The notes under the pieces are model-generated. The model was not told the origin of the DNA and did no database searches. It worked only from the letters and a program-made list of their open reading frames with translations. Made by a program: the position numbers and the translations under genes. Positions 11,901-22,429 of a DNA stretch of 64,000 nt are shown here, in pieces; positions within the stretch are counted from its first letter, which is position 1; each line of letters opens with the position of its first letter. The DNA is from Scenedesmus sp. ARA3. Taxonomy: Eukaryota > Chlorophyta > Chlorophyceae > Sphaeropleales > Scenedesmaceae. The DNA is taken from assembly GCA_004335835.1 (NCBI GenBank), contig RWJK01001152.1, positions 52,710 through 116,709 on the forward strand, read 5' to 3'.

Positions 11901-12830
11901 ACCTGCACAACTCCCCGCGGGTCCTTGCTCTCTCCCACGCGCGCAATGAACACTGCCGCGTGGTCCACCTTGACGCTGCGTGCATTCGTGAATCCCCGGC
12001 GCACTATCTCCTCACGCACTGCTGCTTGTTCTGCGGCATCGCCGTGACGGCGCTGCTGCCAAAGCACCATGCGCATATACTGCTCCTGAGCACTTGGCTC
12101 CTGCCGTGCTGCCGCCGCTGCTGCTGCCTGTGCAGGCTGGCCCCTTGCTGCAGCAGAGACTGATGAACTGACACCTGCTGTTGGCATGGGGCCATTGATG
12201 AAAATGCCTGCGTCTGTGTCTGATGCCTGCTGCACCTTGCTGGCAGCTGCAGGAAGCTGGCCAGGCACTTGTGAGACAAAGTCGCAGGAAGTGCCCTGGG
12301 GGAAGAACAAAAGTACCTGCACTCGCAGTTTGCAGCAGTAGAAGAGTGCAGCAAACAAATGCATTTGCATCAGCATTCGTGGTGTGTTCGGCCAGTCCCT
12401 GTAGCAGCAGAAGCTGCCCATGTGGTGTAGCTGCGCTGTTGTACCTGCATTGCAACTGCATTGTCGCCGCCACTGCTGTGCGGTGACTCACCCATCTATG
12501 GCCAGCGACCTCGAATGTGTCGCTTGCCACACACTCATTCTCTTGCAGGCCCTTCAAGGAGCTGAGATTTGAGATGGTGAGCTTGTGCTTGGCTAGAGCC
12601 GATCAGCAGCAGATAGATTCAGCCAAAGCAGAACAGGCATGAGTTCAGTGTAGGAGTGCAGATGCGCTTGAGATTGCTGAGCAGTGTCAGCAGGAACCAG
12701 CTCTGCAACATGAGGCAGTGGTGCAGTATGCAAATCACTCACACTTGATGGTTGTATGCCACTCATCTTCCCAGGCAGTCTTGGACACGAAGCTAGCGAG
12801 GTTGAACGGCGTAGTCAGCCGCTTCAGCTC
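8981..12830 (-). CDS. MATH-BTB protein 1 (BPM/SPOP-like CUL3 adaptor) with long acidic tail
   Basis: Such proteins bind substrates with MATH and cullin-3 with BTB. Supported exons, in coding order: 12743-12830, 12492-12592, 11877-12316, 11471-11645, 11061-11247, 10631-10822, 10199-10368, 8981-9919 (TAG); 763 codons in phase. MATH strands: LTISNLSSLK and SDTFEVAGHRW (residues 30-63), then VLLFFPQGT, FCGFTLVNHKQ, YGYRKLIK and NGWLKDDALEVRVEL. A roughly 130-residue Ala/Gln loop is inserted between strands. BTB: FPVHRMVLQLRCPRL, DIEPHVAKAMLHALYTDELP (the junction restores YTDELP), then RINTAVDILLLADS and a BACK-like LKRVCMQFM. The last 300 residues are Ala-rich with repeated YDGLLSDAEEA-type acidic motifs. 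The first exon with the start codon is not certain; a phase-compatible candidate is 12886-13095. Confidence 0.9.
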
Positions 12831-12885
12831 CTACAGGCAGAAGTAGCAGGCACACAAACACACACAGCCACTTAGGCTAGCATAC

Positions 12886-13095
12886 CATAAGGAGCTGGAA
12901 AAAGGTTGAGGATGACTCCAGCTGGCAGCCGTGCCTGCAGGCAATCTGGCCTGGCCTGCTGTGATCCAAGAAGAGTAGCAGCATTGAGCACTTCAGTTTG
13001 AAGGGCTGTACTTCTGTGATTGTAAGCAGTAAGTAGCAGTAAGTAGCAGCAATAGCAGCATCGAGCGATTCAGTCAGAGCAGTGCACTTCAGCAC
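12886..13095 (-). CDS. Possible first exon of MATH-BTB protein 1
   Basis: A reverse-strand open frame begins with Met at 13095 and ends at a GT donor (12885-12884). It joins in phase 0 to the exon at 12830. The encoded sequence is not recognisably MATH. A shorter start at a later Met in the same frame is equally possible. Confidence 0.3.
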
Positions 13096-13179
13096 CTAGC
13101 AGCATGTTTACTAGCCTTCCTGCCAGGCAGTGAGACACTCGATGCTTCTGTGGCAAGCCTTAGCACAACACAGCACATC

Positions 13180-16100
13180 TCAAAACCGTGTACCCACATG
13201 TGCCTGATGCTGCTCTGCCAGCGCCAGCAGGTGTGCAGCATTGTCCACATCAATGCTGCGGCACAGCCGCTGCTCGCAGATGCGCGCTAGTCGCCCCAGC
13301 TGGTACATATCAGCAGCAGCCAGCAGGTGTGTGGCCATAGCAGGGTCCTGCTCCCACTCCTCGTGCAGATCTGCAGGAAGCATTTGCACACGAGCAGAGC
13401 AGGAGCAGTGCAGCATGCTTACTGTGCTGCGGGCGAAGCAACTGCTTGTGGCTGCACAGAGCAGGGCGTAACAGCCAATGAAGCACACATAGTGACCTGG
13501 CCATCCAGGAGAGGAATCTGGGGCACGATGTTCTTGCAGGAATTGTGTTTGTGGGGTCCGGCAAGGGATTCTAGCCCTGCACAAGCAGCTCTATCTCATT
13601 CTGACATCCTGATCCACCAAACGTTACACATGGCAAGCAATTATTGAACTGCAGGACAGCAGCAAGGGTCAGGAGGAGCTGCTGCTGCCTTGATCAACCC
13701 TCGGCAAGTAAATCCTGCGAACCCAGCCCACCTTTGGGCAGCGCATTTGTGTAAATGAAGTGCAGCATGGCCTTAGCAGCTGGGTGAGCCACATCACGCA
13801 TGACAGTGCGCCCGCTCCTCGCCTCAGCCATGCCGATGCTCAGCATACGCCGCAGCACAGGGCAGCGCGCAGCCAGCACCATGCTGTGCAGCTGCAGCTG
13901 CTCAGCTGGATAGTCTGGGTGCTCTAGGCAGATGGTGAAGTCTGAGTGACGGCCTGCAGCAGTTACAGCAGGAGCAGCAGCAGGCACAAGGATAGAGCAT
14001 CAGGCCCTTTCTGGGCGTGCACTGCTAAGCTGCTGAACAAATATAGCATGTTGAGCATCACAAGCTACGGCTATGCTGCCGATGAACACCATGAGCAAAT
14101 AGCTGCACTCTCTGATTACTAGCTTGTGTGATCAACACACCTCCCAAAGGTGTCACACACGGCCAAATCATTTTGTGATTTGTCGCTGCAAAGCATTAGT
14201 GCAGCAGCCGGCAGGTGGAGCACATTTCTGCAAGCAAAAGCACGCGGTGCAGCAACTTCCCGCCAACCCCACCTGAGTACAGCAGCTCCTCCAGCTCTTT
14301 GCTGAGGGTTGCAGGTGGCGCACACAGCACCTCCGCAGTGAATGGGCTGCCGCGTGTGTTGCTTAGTGCGCCGCCATGAGTCATCAGCAGCTCGCAGCGG
14401 TAGCGGATCAGCAGCGTGTCATCGTGCAGGAAGCCGCTGGCTGGATCCTCTAAAATGCTCCTCTGCAGCACATGACGCACACACACATGTTGGTGTACAC
14501 CAACACATGTTGGGCACAGCACAGCCAGCCTCAAATCATGTTGGTTGCGGTCATGTGTGCCTCGACCATGTCAAGCAGACTGGCAGCGATGATGAGAGCG
14601 GTGAAATTTGCTGCGTTGGGACTGAAGCTGCAGCGAGGCAGCTGCTCTGCACGGGCGAGGCTGCTTGCAGGAAGCATGCAGCACACGCCGCTGTGCAGCA
14701 GCTTCCTGCAAGCTGCTGCAGAGCAGCATGTGCTGCATGATGCCAAGAAGCAACTTAGCAGCACGTGCAGCCCCATGCCCGCCCTGCTCCGTGCAAGCCT
14801 TCTGTCAGGTACAACATACTGTCGCCAACACCTACCCACCCTGCATGCCTTACATGCTATTAACAGCTGGTCCATGCTGCCAGCACAACTTAGTAAGCCA
14901 CTTGCACGCACAATCCGGTCTGTTAGCAGGAAAGTGGGTAGGCAAGTGCCAACACACAGCTCGTTGTGCACCCCGGCGCACTTGCAGGACACATTGTGCT
15001 TCATCATGTGCTGTGCGTTCACTCACCTGCATGAAGTATGCTTGCAGGAAAGCGGGTGATCAAGTGCCAATGCCCAACAGCTCTTGTGGCGTACAACACC
15101 ACCACATCAGATATGCCGCTCAACCACACACGCTGCAGCAACATCAATACCACTCACCTTCATGAACTCACCTGCGCCCCAGCGCTCTTGGCGGTTGTTG
15201 TAACTCACAGGATCCTCATTGCAGCGGATGCTCAGCGCTCCAGCAGGGTGTGAGGCGTCACGAGCAAGCGTGAGCGAGCGCTCAGGATCGCAATGGTTGA
15301 CAACTGTTAGGGAATGGTAGCCGCAAACCGCTGCAAATGGTATGCCATCTTCAAACAACTGCTGGATGCCTTGAGGCTGCTTGCCTGAGCCCACTCGCAC
15401 CACATACACTGACGCAAAGTCTGCAGAAGCAGCAGCAGCAGCATCTGGCCTGCAAGCTGCAACAGCTGAGGGTTCCAGATGCCTGCCTGTTGCCTTGCTT
15501 TCTGTGTGCTGTGGCCGCTGCTGCGTCTTGTGCTTCAACTCACACCAGTACTGCTCCTGTTTGTCCCGAAACAGTTGGCGCCGCTGTGCCGTCGCCACCA
15601 TGTGGGGCAAGGACTGCTGTGCTGCTTCCTGCTGAGCTTGTATATCTGTGAGTTCTTCTGCAGTCATGCGTGCTGCTGCTGCCCTGCGGTTGTCACGGTC
15701 TTGTTTTGCCTTTGCATCTGCTGCTGCAGATATGGCTGCTTGATCAACTGGTACCGCTTGCCCCAGTTCAGGGTGGTTGCCCAGTGGGTAGAATAGCAGC
15801 ACCTGCAGAGGGCAGCAACAGACATCAGTTCGGCCGAAAGTCGAGGAGCAGTATTCTCTTGCGTCATGGGACTGCTGCAGTGGCATAGGCGCAATATCTG
15901 TCTTAGCACAGCACGCTGCACAACAGCCTGCTGCCGAATCAAACTTGCAGCTGCACTAAAGCAAAGCAGTGAGGTACAAAAATCTCACCCATTGGTGGCC
16001 TGCTACTTCAAAAGGCTCACTGGCAACAACATTTGCATGCGTCTTTGGAAGGAGGCTGTAGCATTTCACAGCAAGCGTAGCTTCACCTGCAAACAGACAG

Positions 16101-16261
16101 GCATCAGGTGTTGCTGCTGTCACACAGAGATACAGCGACTCGTTCACAATGCCCAAAAATGACCGGTTGCCAACTGTTCAAGCGATATAGCCAGCCTCAC
16201 CGTGCACAGAGTTTGAGACTACGTGGCTGGCACTGCTGCTGACCGCCTGTGCTGCTGCCAT
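13180..16261 (-). CDS. MATH-BTB protein 2 (paralogue, lacks the acidic tail)
   Basis: Exons, in coding order: 16201-16261, 15989-16086, 15158-15802, 14273-14462, 13732-13953, 13180-13370 (TGA); 468 aa, phases agree. Start chosen at MAAAQAV; an upstream in-frame Met pair at 16315 is an alternative. MATH: YSLLPK, ASEPFEVAGHQW, VLLFYPLGN, GYHSLTVVNH, RWGAGEFMK, ASGFLHDDTLLIRYRCEL (residues 21-330). BTB: HSDFTICLE, LHSMVLAARCPVL, MLHFIYTNALP, then DMYQLGRLARICEQRL, DVDNAAHLLALAEQHQ (residues 332-460). Intron positions match MATH-BTB 1 except that one MATH intron is absent here. The frame stops just past the point where paralogue 1 splices into its BACK-like and acidic tail. No tail exon was found in the next 300 nt. 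Confidence 0.9.
14463..15157 (-). repeat. Repeats in MATH-BTB 2 intron 3
   Basis: A 12-13 bp inverted repeat (gcttgcaggaagc ... cttcctgcaagc) spans about 14664-14714. A segment of about 40 nt around 14925-14965 recurs at 15040-15080 (gcaggaaag-gggt ... caagtgccaa ... acagctc). Near 15010-15028 lies a short copy of the exon end at 15158 with its donor (TTCATGCAG|gtgagtg against TTCATGAAG|gtgagtg). Confidence 0.55.
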
Positions 16262-16315
16262 CTGACTACCTGACTTGGTCCGTTCTTCAAAGTCAATTGA
16301 GAAGCACCACATCAT

Positions 16316-17019
16316 ATATTCAACAGGTGCGCTGCGAAACGCCGCTGTCCACGTCAAACGAGCCTGCGACCATGAATCTGCACTGTAGACAACCTTGCCG
16401 TCCAGCTCTGCACTGCTTACTCAACCTTCAAACCATGTTCAGCGGAAGGGAACCTATCTTGTCGGAGTTACAAGGACGCCTTTCCCAAGCATGGTGGTTG
16501 CAGCCAACTGCTGCTTTAGGGTTTCGGGCTCGCGAAGTCAACTTCGACCTAGTGGGGACGCACGACAAGCCGATCGGTTAGATGAAGGTGTGTCACACAT
16601 AATATCAGCCACAGCAGCTGCAAATGCAGCGTACAGTAGCTGCGTTGCCAAGGCAACGGCGCTCTTTGCTACTGAGTCGCACAGCTCAGTCACTGAGCTC
16701 ACCGAGCGAGCTGCAACAACCCATTAAAGGTGCACACAAATGCATGGCATGCATACCACCTGTGCTTTTGTACAAGTTGAACCAGACTTTTGGCATTGAT
16801 TTAGCCAGCAGGCCGGGAGCCGTTGGCGCCAACTGCCGGCCGCCGGCGGTCAATGCCATTGAAAAGTTTACAGGCAGATGCAAACAAGTGGCTTGCTGTG
16901 GCACAGCGACTTGTTGTACAATGGGTATCATGCCGCCGCCGGCCTGCCTCACCACCTGTACGTGTGAACCCTGGCATTCCATGTGCCGCCTGCACCAGGA
17001 AACCCAGCGACACGATCAG
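16316..17019. other. Upstream region of MATH-BTB 2
   Basis: About 700 bp with no convincing exon. It probably contains the MATH-BTB 2 promoter. A reverse-strand frame at 16686-16982 has no recognisable features. Confidence 0.4.
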
Positions 17020-17640
17020 CCCACGCGCTACCGCACATTGCTGTCAGCGCTGTTGCTGTTGCTGCCTGCCGCATCTCTCAGCTGCGCTGCCGCCGCCAAG
17101 CTGCGCTTGCAGGGAGTGCTGGTGCCCACCAACTGCTGTGATAGCCCCACCATCGCCTGCATAACATCCCCTGCTCTGCCTCCTCTCCATCACTCAGCAG
17201 CCCATCATAGATGTCGCTGGTGTCATCAGTCATAACGTCTGCATTCACATCATCAGGCAACCCCACCATGACTCCAGCCACTCTCTCTGATCAGAGATCA
17301 GACTCCTCTGCAGCACTCAGCAGCTCATCGTAGGGGCCGCAGCTCACATTGTCTGCACTGTCACCAGCTGCGGAGCCCCACAGGGCAGGTGCTGCGGCTC
17401 TGCTGGCACGCCCCAGCATGCACTCAAGTCCAACCCGATCCTCAAAACCACCATCTGCAAATGCAGCAAAGCCAGACACTGAAGTGAAGCTGCCTGCATC
17501 TGTCGCATCTGCCATTGCTGCTGCAGCCTCTGCTATCACTGCCTGATTTGCTGTTGCTGCATCTGCTTCTGTCTCAGCTGCTGCTCGTGCTACCACATCC
17601 GCACCCCACGTGTCACATGCTGCACGTGACGCACACAACA
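17020..17640 (-). pseudogene. Orphan copy of a MATH-BTB acidic tail
   Basis: The reverse-strand frame encodes an Ala-rich stretch, then DAGSFTSVSGFAAFADGGFEDR, then YDELLSAAEESDL, a TGA (17291-17293), and in the same frame DTSDIYDGLLSDGEEAEQG. MATH-BTB 1 has the same order (EAGSFTRV, YAEHGFEDQ, SGDIYDGLLSDAEEAGQG), and the DNA similarity continues to 8985-9180. No MATH or BTB exons lie upstream of it: the LRR reading frame begins instead. It is best read as the remains of a third paralogue or a displaced tail of MATH-BTB 2. The in-frame TGA argues against function. Confidence 0.75.
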
Positions 17641-17654
17641 GACACACAGCTGGC

Positions 17655-19580
17655 CTACCTAGGCCACTTGAACTCAAACTGTTCCCTTTCCCCCACATCC
17701 CAGCCCAACACTTTCAAACGCTGAACCCGTTCCCTTTCCCCCACATTCACGCCCAACACTTTCAAATGTGGCAAGCCCTGCACAGCTGTCGGGCATGCCT
17801 CTGTCAGCAGCGGCAGCCTCAGCTCCAAGTCCTGCAGGCCGGTCAGGCTGCTGAGCAAGCGCACAATCACCTCAACTCCAATTTTATCTGCATCACCAGC
17901 GCTGCTGTTGATGCGCAGCCGCGTCAGCTGGGTCGCACCATGCAGCTCGAGCACAGCTGCTGCAGTCCACAACTCCTCGTCATTGTACAGTGCTAGATAC
18001 CGCAGCGCCGGCAGCTGCGCCACAACCCCCAGCAATGCGCGGCCAGGATGTGCCACAGCCTCAGCTTGCTGCAACGAGAGCTCTTGCAGCTGCTGCCCGG
18101 CCGACTGACCTGCTGATGCAGACGGCTGAACCACATCACCCTGGCCGGGCTGCATCTGCAGGCTGCTATGTGCCAGGCCGTCATGCTGAGGTGGCTGCAG
18201 CTCCAGACCCTTTATCCACAGTTCCTGCAAGCTGTGCAGCTCACCCAGCTGCTCTGCCAATTGCTGCGCAGTTGCCTCAACTTTGCACCAGGCGATGCTC
18301 AAATGCGTCAGCCGCGTAGCAAGACCCAGCGCCCGCACTACCTGCGGCCCAATCACATCACACCGCAGATGCAAGTGCACCAGCGGCAGCTGCTGCCAAA
18401 TACACGAGCTGTTGCTGCCTGGCATCCAGACTGTGTCTGCAGCTGCACCATCAGCTTCTGTTTGATAACTTAACTTCAATTATTTGAGCCGTGTTAGTGC
18501 GGTAAGCCGCTGCATCTCGGCAGCCTTGTGACCACAGTAACTCAACTCTAGCTCGCGCAACTGCCGCAGCTGCAGCACCTGCTCTACCTGCTTCACAGCA
18601 GTGAGCTTCAACTGCTGCAGCTGCTCTGGCAGTTAATCCCCTGCCTGCAGGCTGAACGGCTGCAATTCACAACAATACACGCTCTCTAAATGCAGGCTTG
18701 TTAGCTGCGACAAGTGCAGGAGCTGCAGAGCAGGTTGCTGTGGAGCTCGATGCAATGTGCCAACCACCTTGAGCTCCTGCAGGCTCGCTGGCAGCTGCTG
18801 CAGGTCCAGAATTGCCACTGCTTGCAGCTCAAGATGAAGGTGGCGGAGCTGCGTGAGCCTGGCTGCGATGCTGATGACCCGGCTGGCGATAACACGCTCC
18901 TGCTCCGCTGCTAAAGTAGCATTCAGTCCTAGGGTAAGCCTCTGCAAACTCGTCAGGCGAGACAGCGGGCCCAACATGTGGTCAACTGCCGCTGCCAAGT
19001 GGCTCTCAACCACATCTTCGCGCTGCCCAAAGGGCGACCTATACACATAGAACTCCAGCTCTGTCAAGATGTGCGGCGACAGGTGCTGCAGTATGGCCCC
19101 CTTGGATGCGCCACAGCCGACATAGCGCAGCGAGCGCAGCGGCAGAAGCACGGGTGGCACCAGCTCTGCTGGTATGCCCTGCGCTGCTGCTACCAGCCTA
19201 TGATATGCTGTCAAACCTGAGACTACGTTGCCCAGTGCTGCTGTTGTCATTCTGTCTGCTGTTGACATGAGTTGCAATACCTGGGACTGGCAACCCAATA
19301 CGTCGGCCTGGCTGCCCGCGACAATATTGCAGGGCAGCAGATGCAGCTCTGCCAGCAGAAACGCATACCTAAGTAGCCAGGTGCCCAGCTGCTGCACTTT
19401 GCTGCGGCCTGACACCTCGAAATGCAGCTGGCACTGCTGTTCGCTCAGTTATGCCAGGGAGTCAGCGACTGCCTTGCTACAGCACAGCAGCTTGCAGTAC
19501 ACAGCTGGGTCGCTGGTGACGCAAGGCTGCCGCAGCAGCACCCGCCAGGGGTCGTTGTTTGCTGAGCTTGCTGGTTGCAT
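17655..19580 (-). pseudogene. Leucine-rich-repeat gene with three in-frame TAA codons
   Basis: One uninterrupted reading frame without introns starts at MQPASSANNDPW (19580) and ends at TAG (17655-17657), about 640 codons. It is broken only by TAA at 19449-19451, 18633-18635 and 18480-18482. The N-terminus (NNDPWRVLLRQPCV, VYCKLLCCSKAVADSLA, QLHFEVSG) looks like the F-box-like start of algal LRR families. From about residue 150, repeats of the type LTSLQRLTLGLN, LTQLRHLHLEL, LPASLQELKVVG, LRQLRELELSYCG and LPALRYLALYND continue to the end. The sequence on either side of each TAA remains good LRR/F-box-like sequence in the same frame. Neighbouring genes end with TAA (fibrillarin, CCCH-WW, metalloprotease), so reassignment of TAA is unlikely. 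The last 130 nt contain a tandem repeat. Confidence 0.8.
17670..17775 (-). repeat. Tandem duplication of the LRR gene's last unit
   Basis: Two copies of a unit of about 58 nt (cgttccctttcccccacat ... cccaacactttcaaa) lie side by side at about 17680-17718 and 17728-17766. They encode LKVLGVNVGERE and LKVLGWDVGERE in the reverse-strand frame. Confidence 0.85.
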
Positions 19581-20312
19581 GCTGCGAATGGGTCGTCTGC
19601 CTGCATAGCAGCAATGTAATTGGCACCATGTACAGGTCAAAGTGTGGAGGGACATCTGGCATACATGATGTTCTGTGCTGGCTCACAGCATATTGAGAGG
19701 TCTGGACGTCCTGCTAAGCTCAAATTCGGCTTGGTGCAGCCTGCCTCAATGACATTTGTTTCTATTTCATCGCATCTGGGGCATTAGGGGCATGCATATG
19801 AATCCCCTGACCATCAAGTGATTGATTGATCAAATTTGTCCAGGCCCCACGTGGGGCGTGTGCACAGTCCCTCCTGGATTGGGGCTCACCAATGGTTTGG
19901 TCCGACACCGGCACCTGCACCCTCCAACAGACTGGATGTCTAACCAAGAATTTGTTGCGATTCTGCAGGTGTTTCAATTCAGATCACCCACATATGGCTT
20001 GTTGCCGGAAGCGTACTGCTCGTGCTCAGCACTGCTTGTCAAACCAGTTACGTAACAGGATGTTGTTTGTTGTCTTCAAGGTTTTACAGTGCGATTGCAT
20101 GAAAAGAAAGCGTGGCCGCCACAGTGGAAGGAAATAACGTTACAGGCTGTCAGCCTTATAACTTTCTTGACACAGGGGTACTTGGCAAGCTTGTCTTTCC
20201 TTGTTTATTTGCTGATTTACAAGTGGATCGCTTCAACACCCATACAAGCCTGGATCGTTGAGACTGCTGCGTTTGCCGTCAAGCCAGTCTTGTTTCGCAG
20301 CAGCAGGCCAGC
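19581..20312. other. Divergent intergenic region between LRR gene and fibrillarin
   Basis: About 730 bp between two genes pointing away from each other. It is less repetitive and more AT-rich than its surroundings. A palindrome ggccccacgtggggc lies near 19842-19856. No exon is evident. Confidence 0.5.
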
Positions 20313-22429
20313 ATGGGTTTCGGTGACAGAGGAGGCGGGCGTGGTGGACGCGGTGGTGGACGCGGAGGCTCACGGGGAGGCTTCGGGGGTGGTCGCGGCG
20401 GTGGCAGAGGCTTTGGGGGCAGGGGCGGTGGCAGGGATGGTGGCAGGGGAGGTGGCCGTGGCGGAGGCAGGGGCCGTGGAGGTGTGCAGAAGCGTGGAGG
20501 AATGAGGGGAGGAGCAAAGGTGGTTGTCGAGGGGCACAGGCACGACGGCGTGTTCATTGCTCGCGGCAAGGAGGACTCCCTTGTCACCCGCAACCTGGTG
20601 CCTGGCGTGTCAGTGTATGGCGAGAAGCGCATCTCTACAGAGGTAGCAGAGGGCGAGAAGGTAGAGTACCGCGTGTGGAACCCCTTCAGGAGCAAGCTAG
20701 CAGCAGCCATCCTTGCAGGACTGGACAACATCTACGTCAAGCCAGGTGCGCCAGCAGCAGCAGCAGCAGCCGTGGCAGGGATTAAGCTTTTTGCTGACTG
20801 CAGCTGAGCAGAAATGTGCAGTAATTGATGTTTTTGTTGTATGCTGCTTTTTAAGAGACAGAGCTGTGTGTGGAGCTCAGCAGTGACAGCGACAGCAGCA
20901 GCAGCAGCAGAACCAACAGCAGCAGCAGCAGTCCCAAGGCCAGCAAGAGCTTTGTGCAGGCTTGTGCCTTTTCAGCAACTGCGTCATCAGCACGTGCGCT
21001 GGTTTGCTTATCATCATTTAAGCTGTTTCACTGTCCACAGTCAAGCATGACGAAAAATGCAATGCAGCAACATGCGGCTACCGCCGCACTGCTGTGCACG
21101 CCTGCATTTTGCACCACCATCACCCACCTGCTCCTGTCTCCTTCTCCCCTCTCGCTGCACCCCTTTGCAAAATGCTAACTCTGCCAGGCTCCAAGCTGCT
21201 GTACCTGGGCGGCGCCAGCGGCACTTCAGTCAGCCACTGCAGTGACCTGGTGGGCCCAGAGGGGGCTGTGTATGCAGTCGAGTTCAGCCACCGCAGCGGG
21301 CGTGACCTGGTCAACATGGCCAAGCAGCGGCCCAACGTCATCCCCATCATCGAGGACGCGCGCCACCCGCAGAAGTACCGCATGCTGGTGCCCATGGTGG
21401 ACGTGGTGTTTGCTGACGTGGCACAGGTGGGTGGCGCAGTGCTAGGCGCTTTGAGGCGTCTTTTTGCAGCGAGTTGCTGTGGTGTTTGCCTGAGTGCTGG
21501 TGCCCATGGTGGACGTGGTCTTTGCAGACGTGGCACAGGTGGGCGGTGTGCATTTCTCGGCCTGAAAGCTTGGCACCTTCGGTTGTGCACATCTGCAGTG
21601 CTTGATCAGCAGGGCTTTGCCGCCGTGTGTTTTGTACCATCATATCTGGCGGCGTTGATCGTGCAGGTGCTTGCCGACATACCTTGTACTGCTGTGGTGT
21701 TGGGGGCGCGCCTGTTATTTGCGCTCTTGCAGCCCGCGTCAGCACACAGTCCTCAAAACACGGGCAACACACACTGACATGACCTTTGTTTGTGTTCTTC
21801 CACACCCGCAGCCGGACCAGGCGCGCATCGTTGGCCTCAACGCGCAGTACTTCCTCAAGAATGGCGGCCACTACGTGATCAGCATCAAGGCCTCCTGCAT
21901 CGACTCCACCGCGCAGCCCGAGGCCGTGTTTGCACGCGAGATCAAGAAACTGCAGGAGATGCAGCTCAAGCCGCGCGAGCAGGTGGGCTGCTGCTGCTGC
22001 TGCTGCTTATGCTCTTTTGTGAGCTTTTGTTTGGCTATGCCATGTGACTGCTGGTTATGGCACTATCAGGGTTGGCTACTGCTGCTGCCGCTGTTGCTGC
22101 TGTCATCATGAGGGCACACTTGCTGCAAGGGATGGATGTGGTGCTGCATCAGCAGGGCCCAAAGGGACAGCAGGGCACTGCAGCTCTGTAAGCTGGGTCG
22201 TAGCTGGGGCTGCTCTCTGTTTCACAGTTTCCAATGGCGCCTGTGCGTGTGTGATTCTGCTCTGCACATGCTGCTGCGGTCCCGAGCCTGCCAATTGTGA
22301 AGCACATTGAGTGTGTGTCTCTGACTGCTGCTGCTGCTGCTGCTATTACTGCTGCAGGTCACCCTGGAGCCATATGAGCGTGACCACGCCATGGTGGTGG
22401 GCACCTACAGGCCCCCACCCAAGAAGTAA
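20313..22429 (+). CDS. FIB: Fibrillarin, box C/D snoRNP 2'-O-methyltransferase
   Basis: This nucleolar enzyme methylates rRNA 2'-OH groups using box C/D guide RNAs. Exons: 20313-20745, 21188-21426, 21812-21982, 22358-22429 (TAA); 304 aa, phases agree. Residues 1-65 form the Gly/Arg-rich (GAR) domain. The catalytic domain follows: [35 protein letters not shown], then the SAM-binding [77 protein letters not shown], and [18 protein letters not shown] at the end. The length is normal for eukaryotic fibrillarin. The start is the only Met before the GAR domain. Intron 2 holds a copy of the end of exon 2. Confidence 0.97.
21495..21547 (+). repeat. Degenerate copy of fibrillarin exon 2 end with donor, in intron 2
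   Basis: The block 21383-21435 (end of exon 2 plus the first intron bases) recurs 112 nt downstream with only a few changes (gtgttt to gtcttt, gct to gca, gggtgg to gggcgg). The copied donor cag|gtgggc is intact. One change creates a new acceptor-like tttgcag inside the copy. Confidence 0.93.

Noticed and set aside
16686..16982. Reverse frame upstream of MATH-BTB 2
   Set aside because: No family resemblance and no consistent splice join to the MATH exons.
18633..19415. Two or three separate small LRR genes instead of one broken frame
   Set aside because: The frame, repeat spacing and family order run straight through the TAA codons, and the apparent start codons are TTG or GTG inside repeats.
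17655..19580. Nuclear code with TAA (and TAG) read as glutamine, as in some ulvophytes
   Set aside because: Fibrillarin, CCCH-WW and the metalloprotease end in TAA exactly where the family ends, and MATH-BTB 1 ends in TAG. Reading through fibrillarin's TAA adds unrelated residues.
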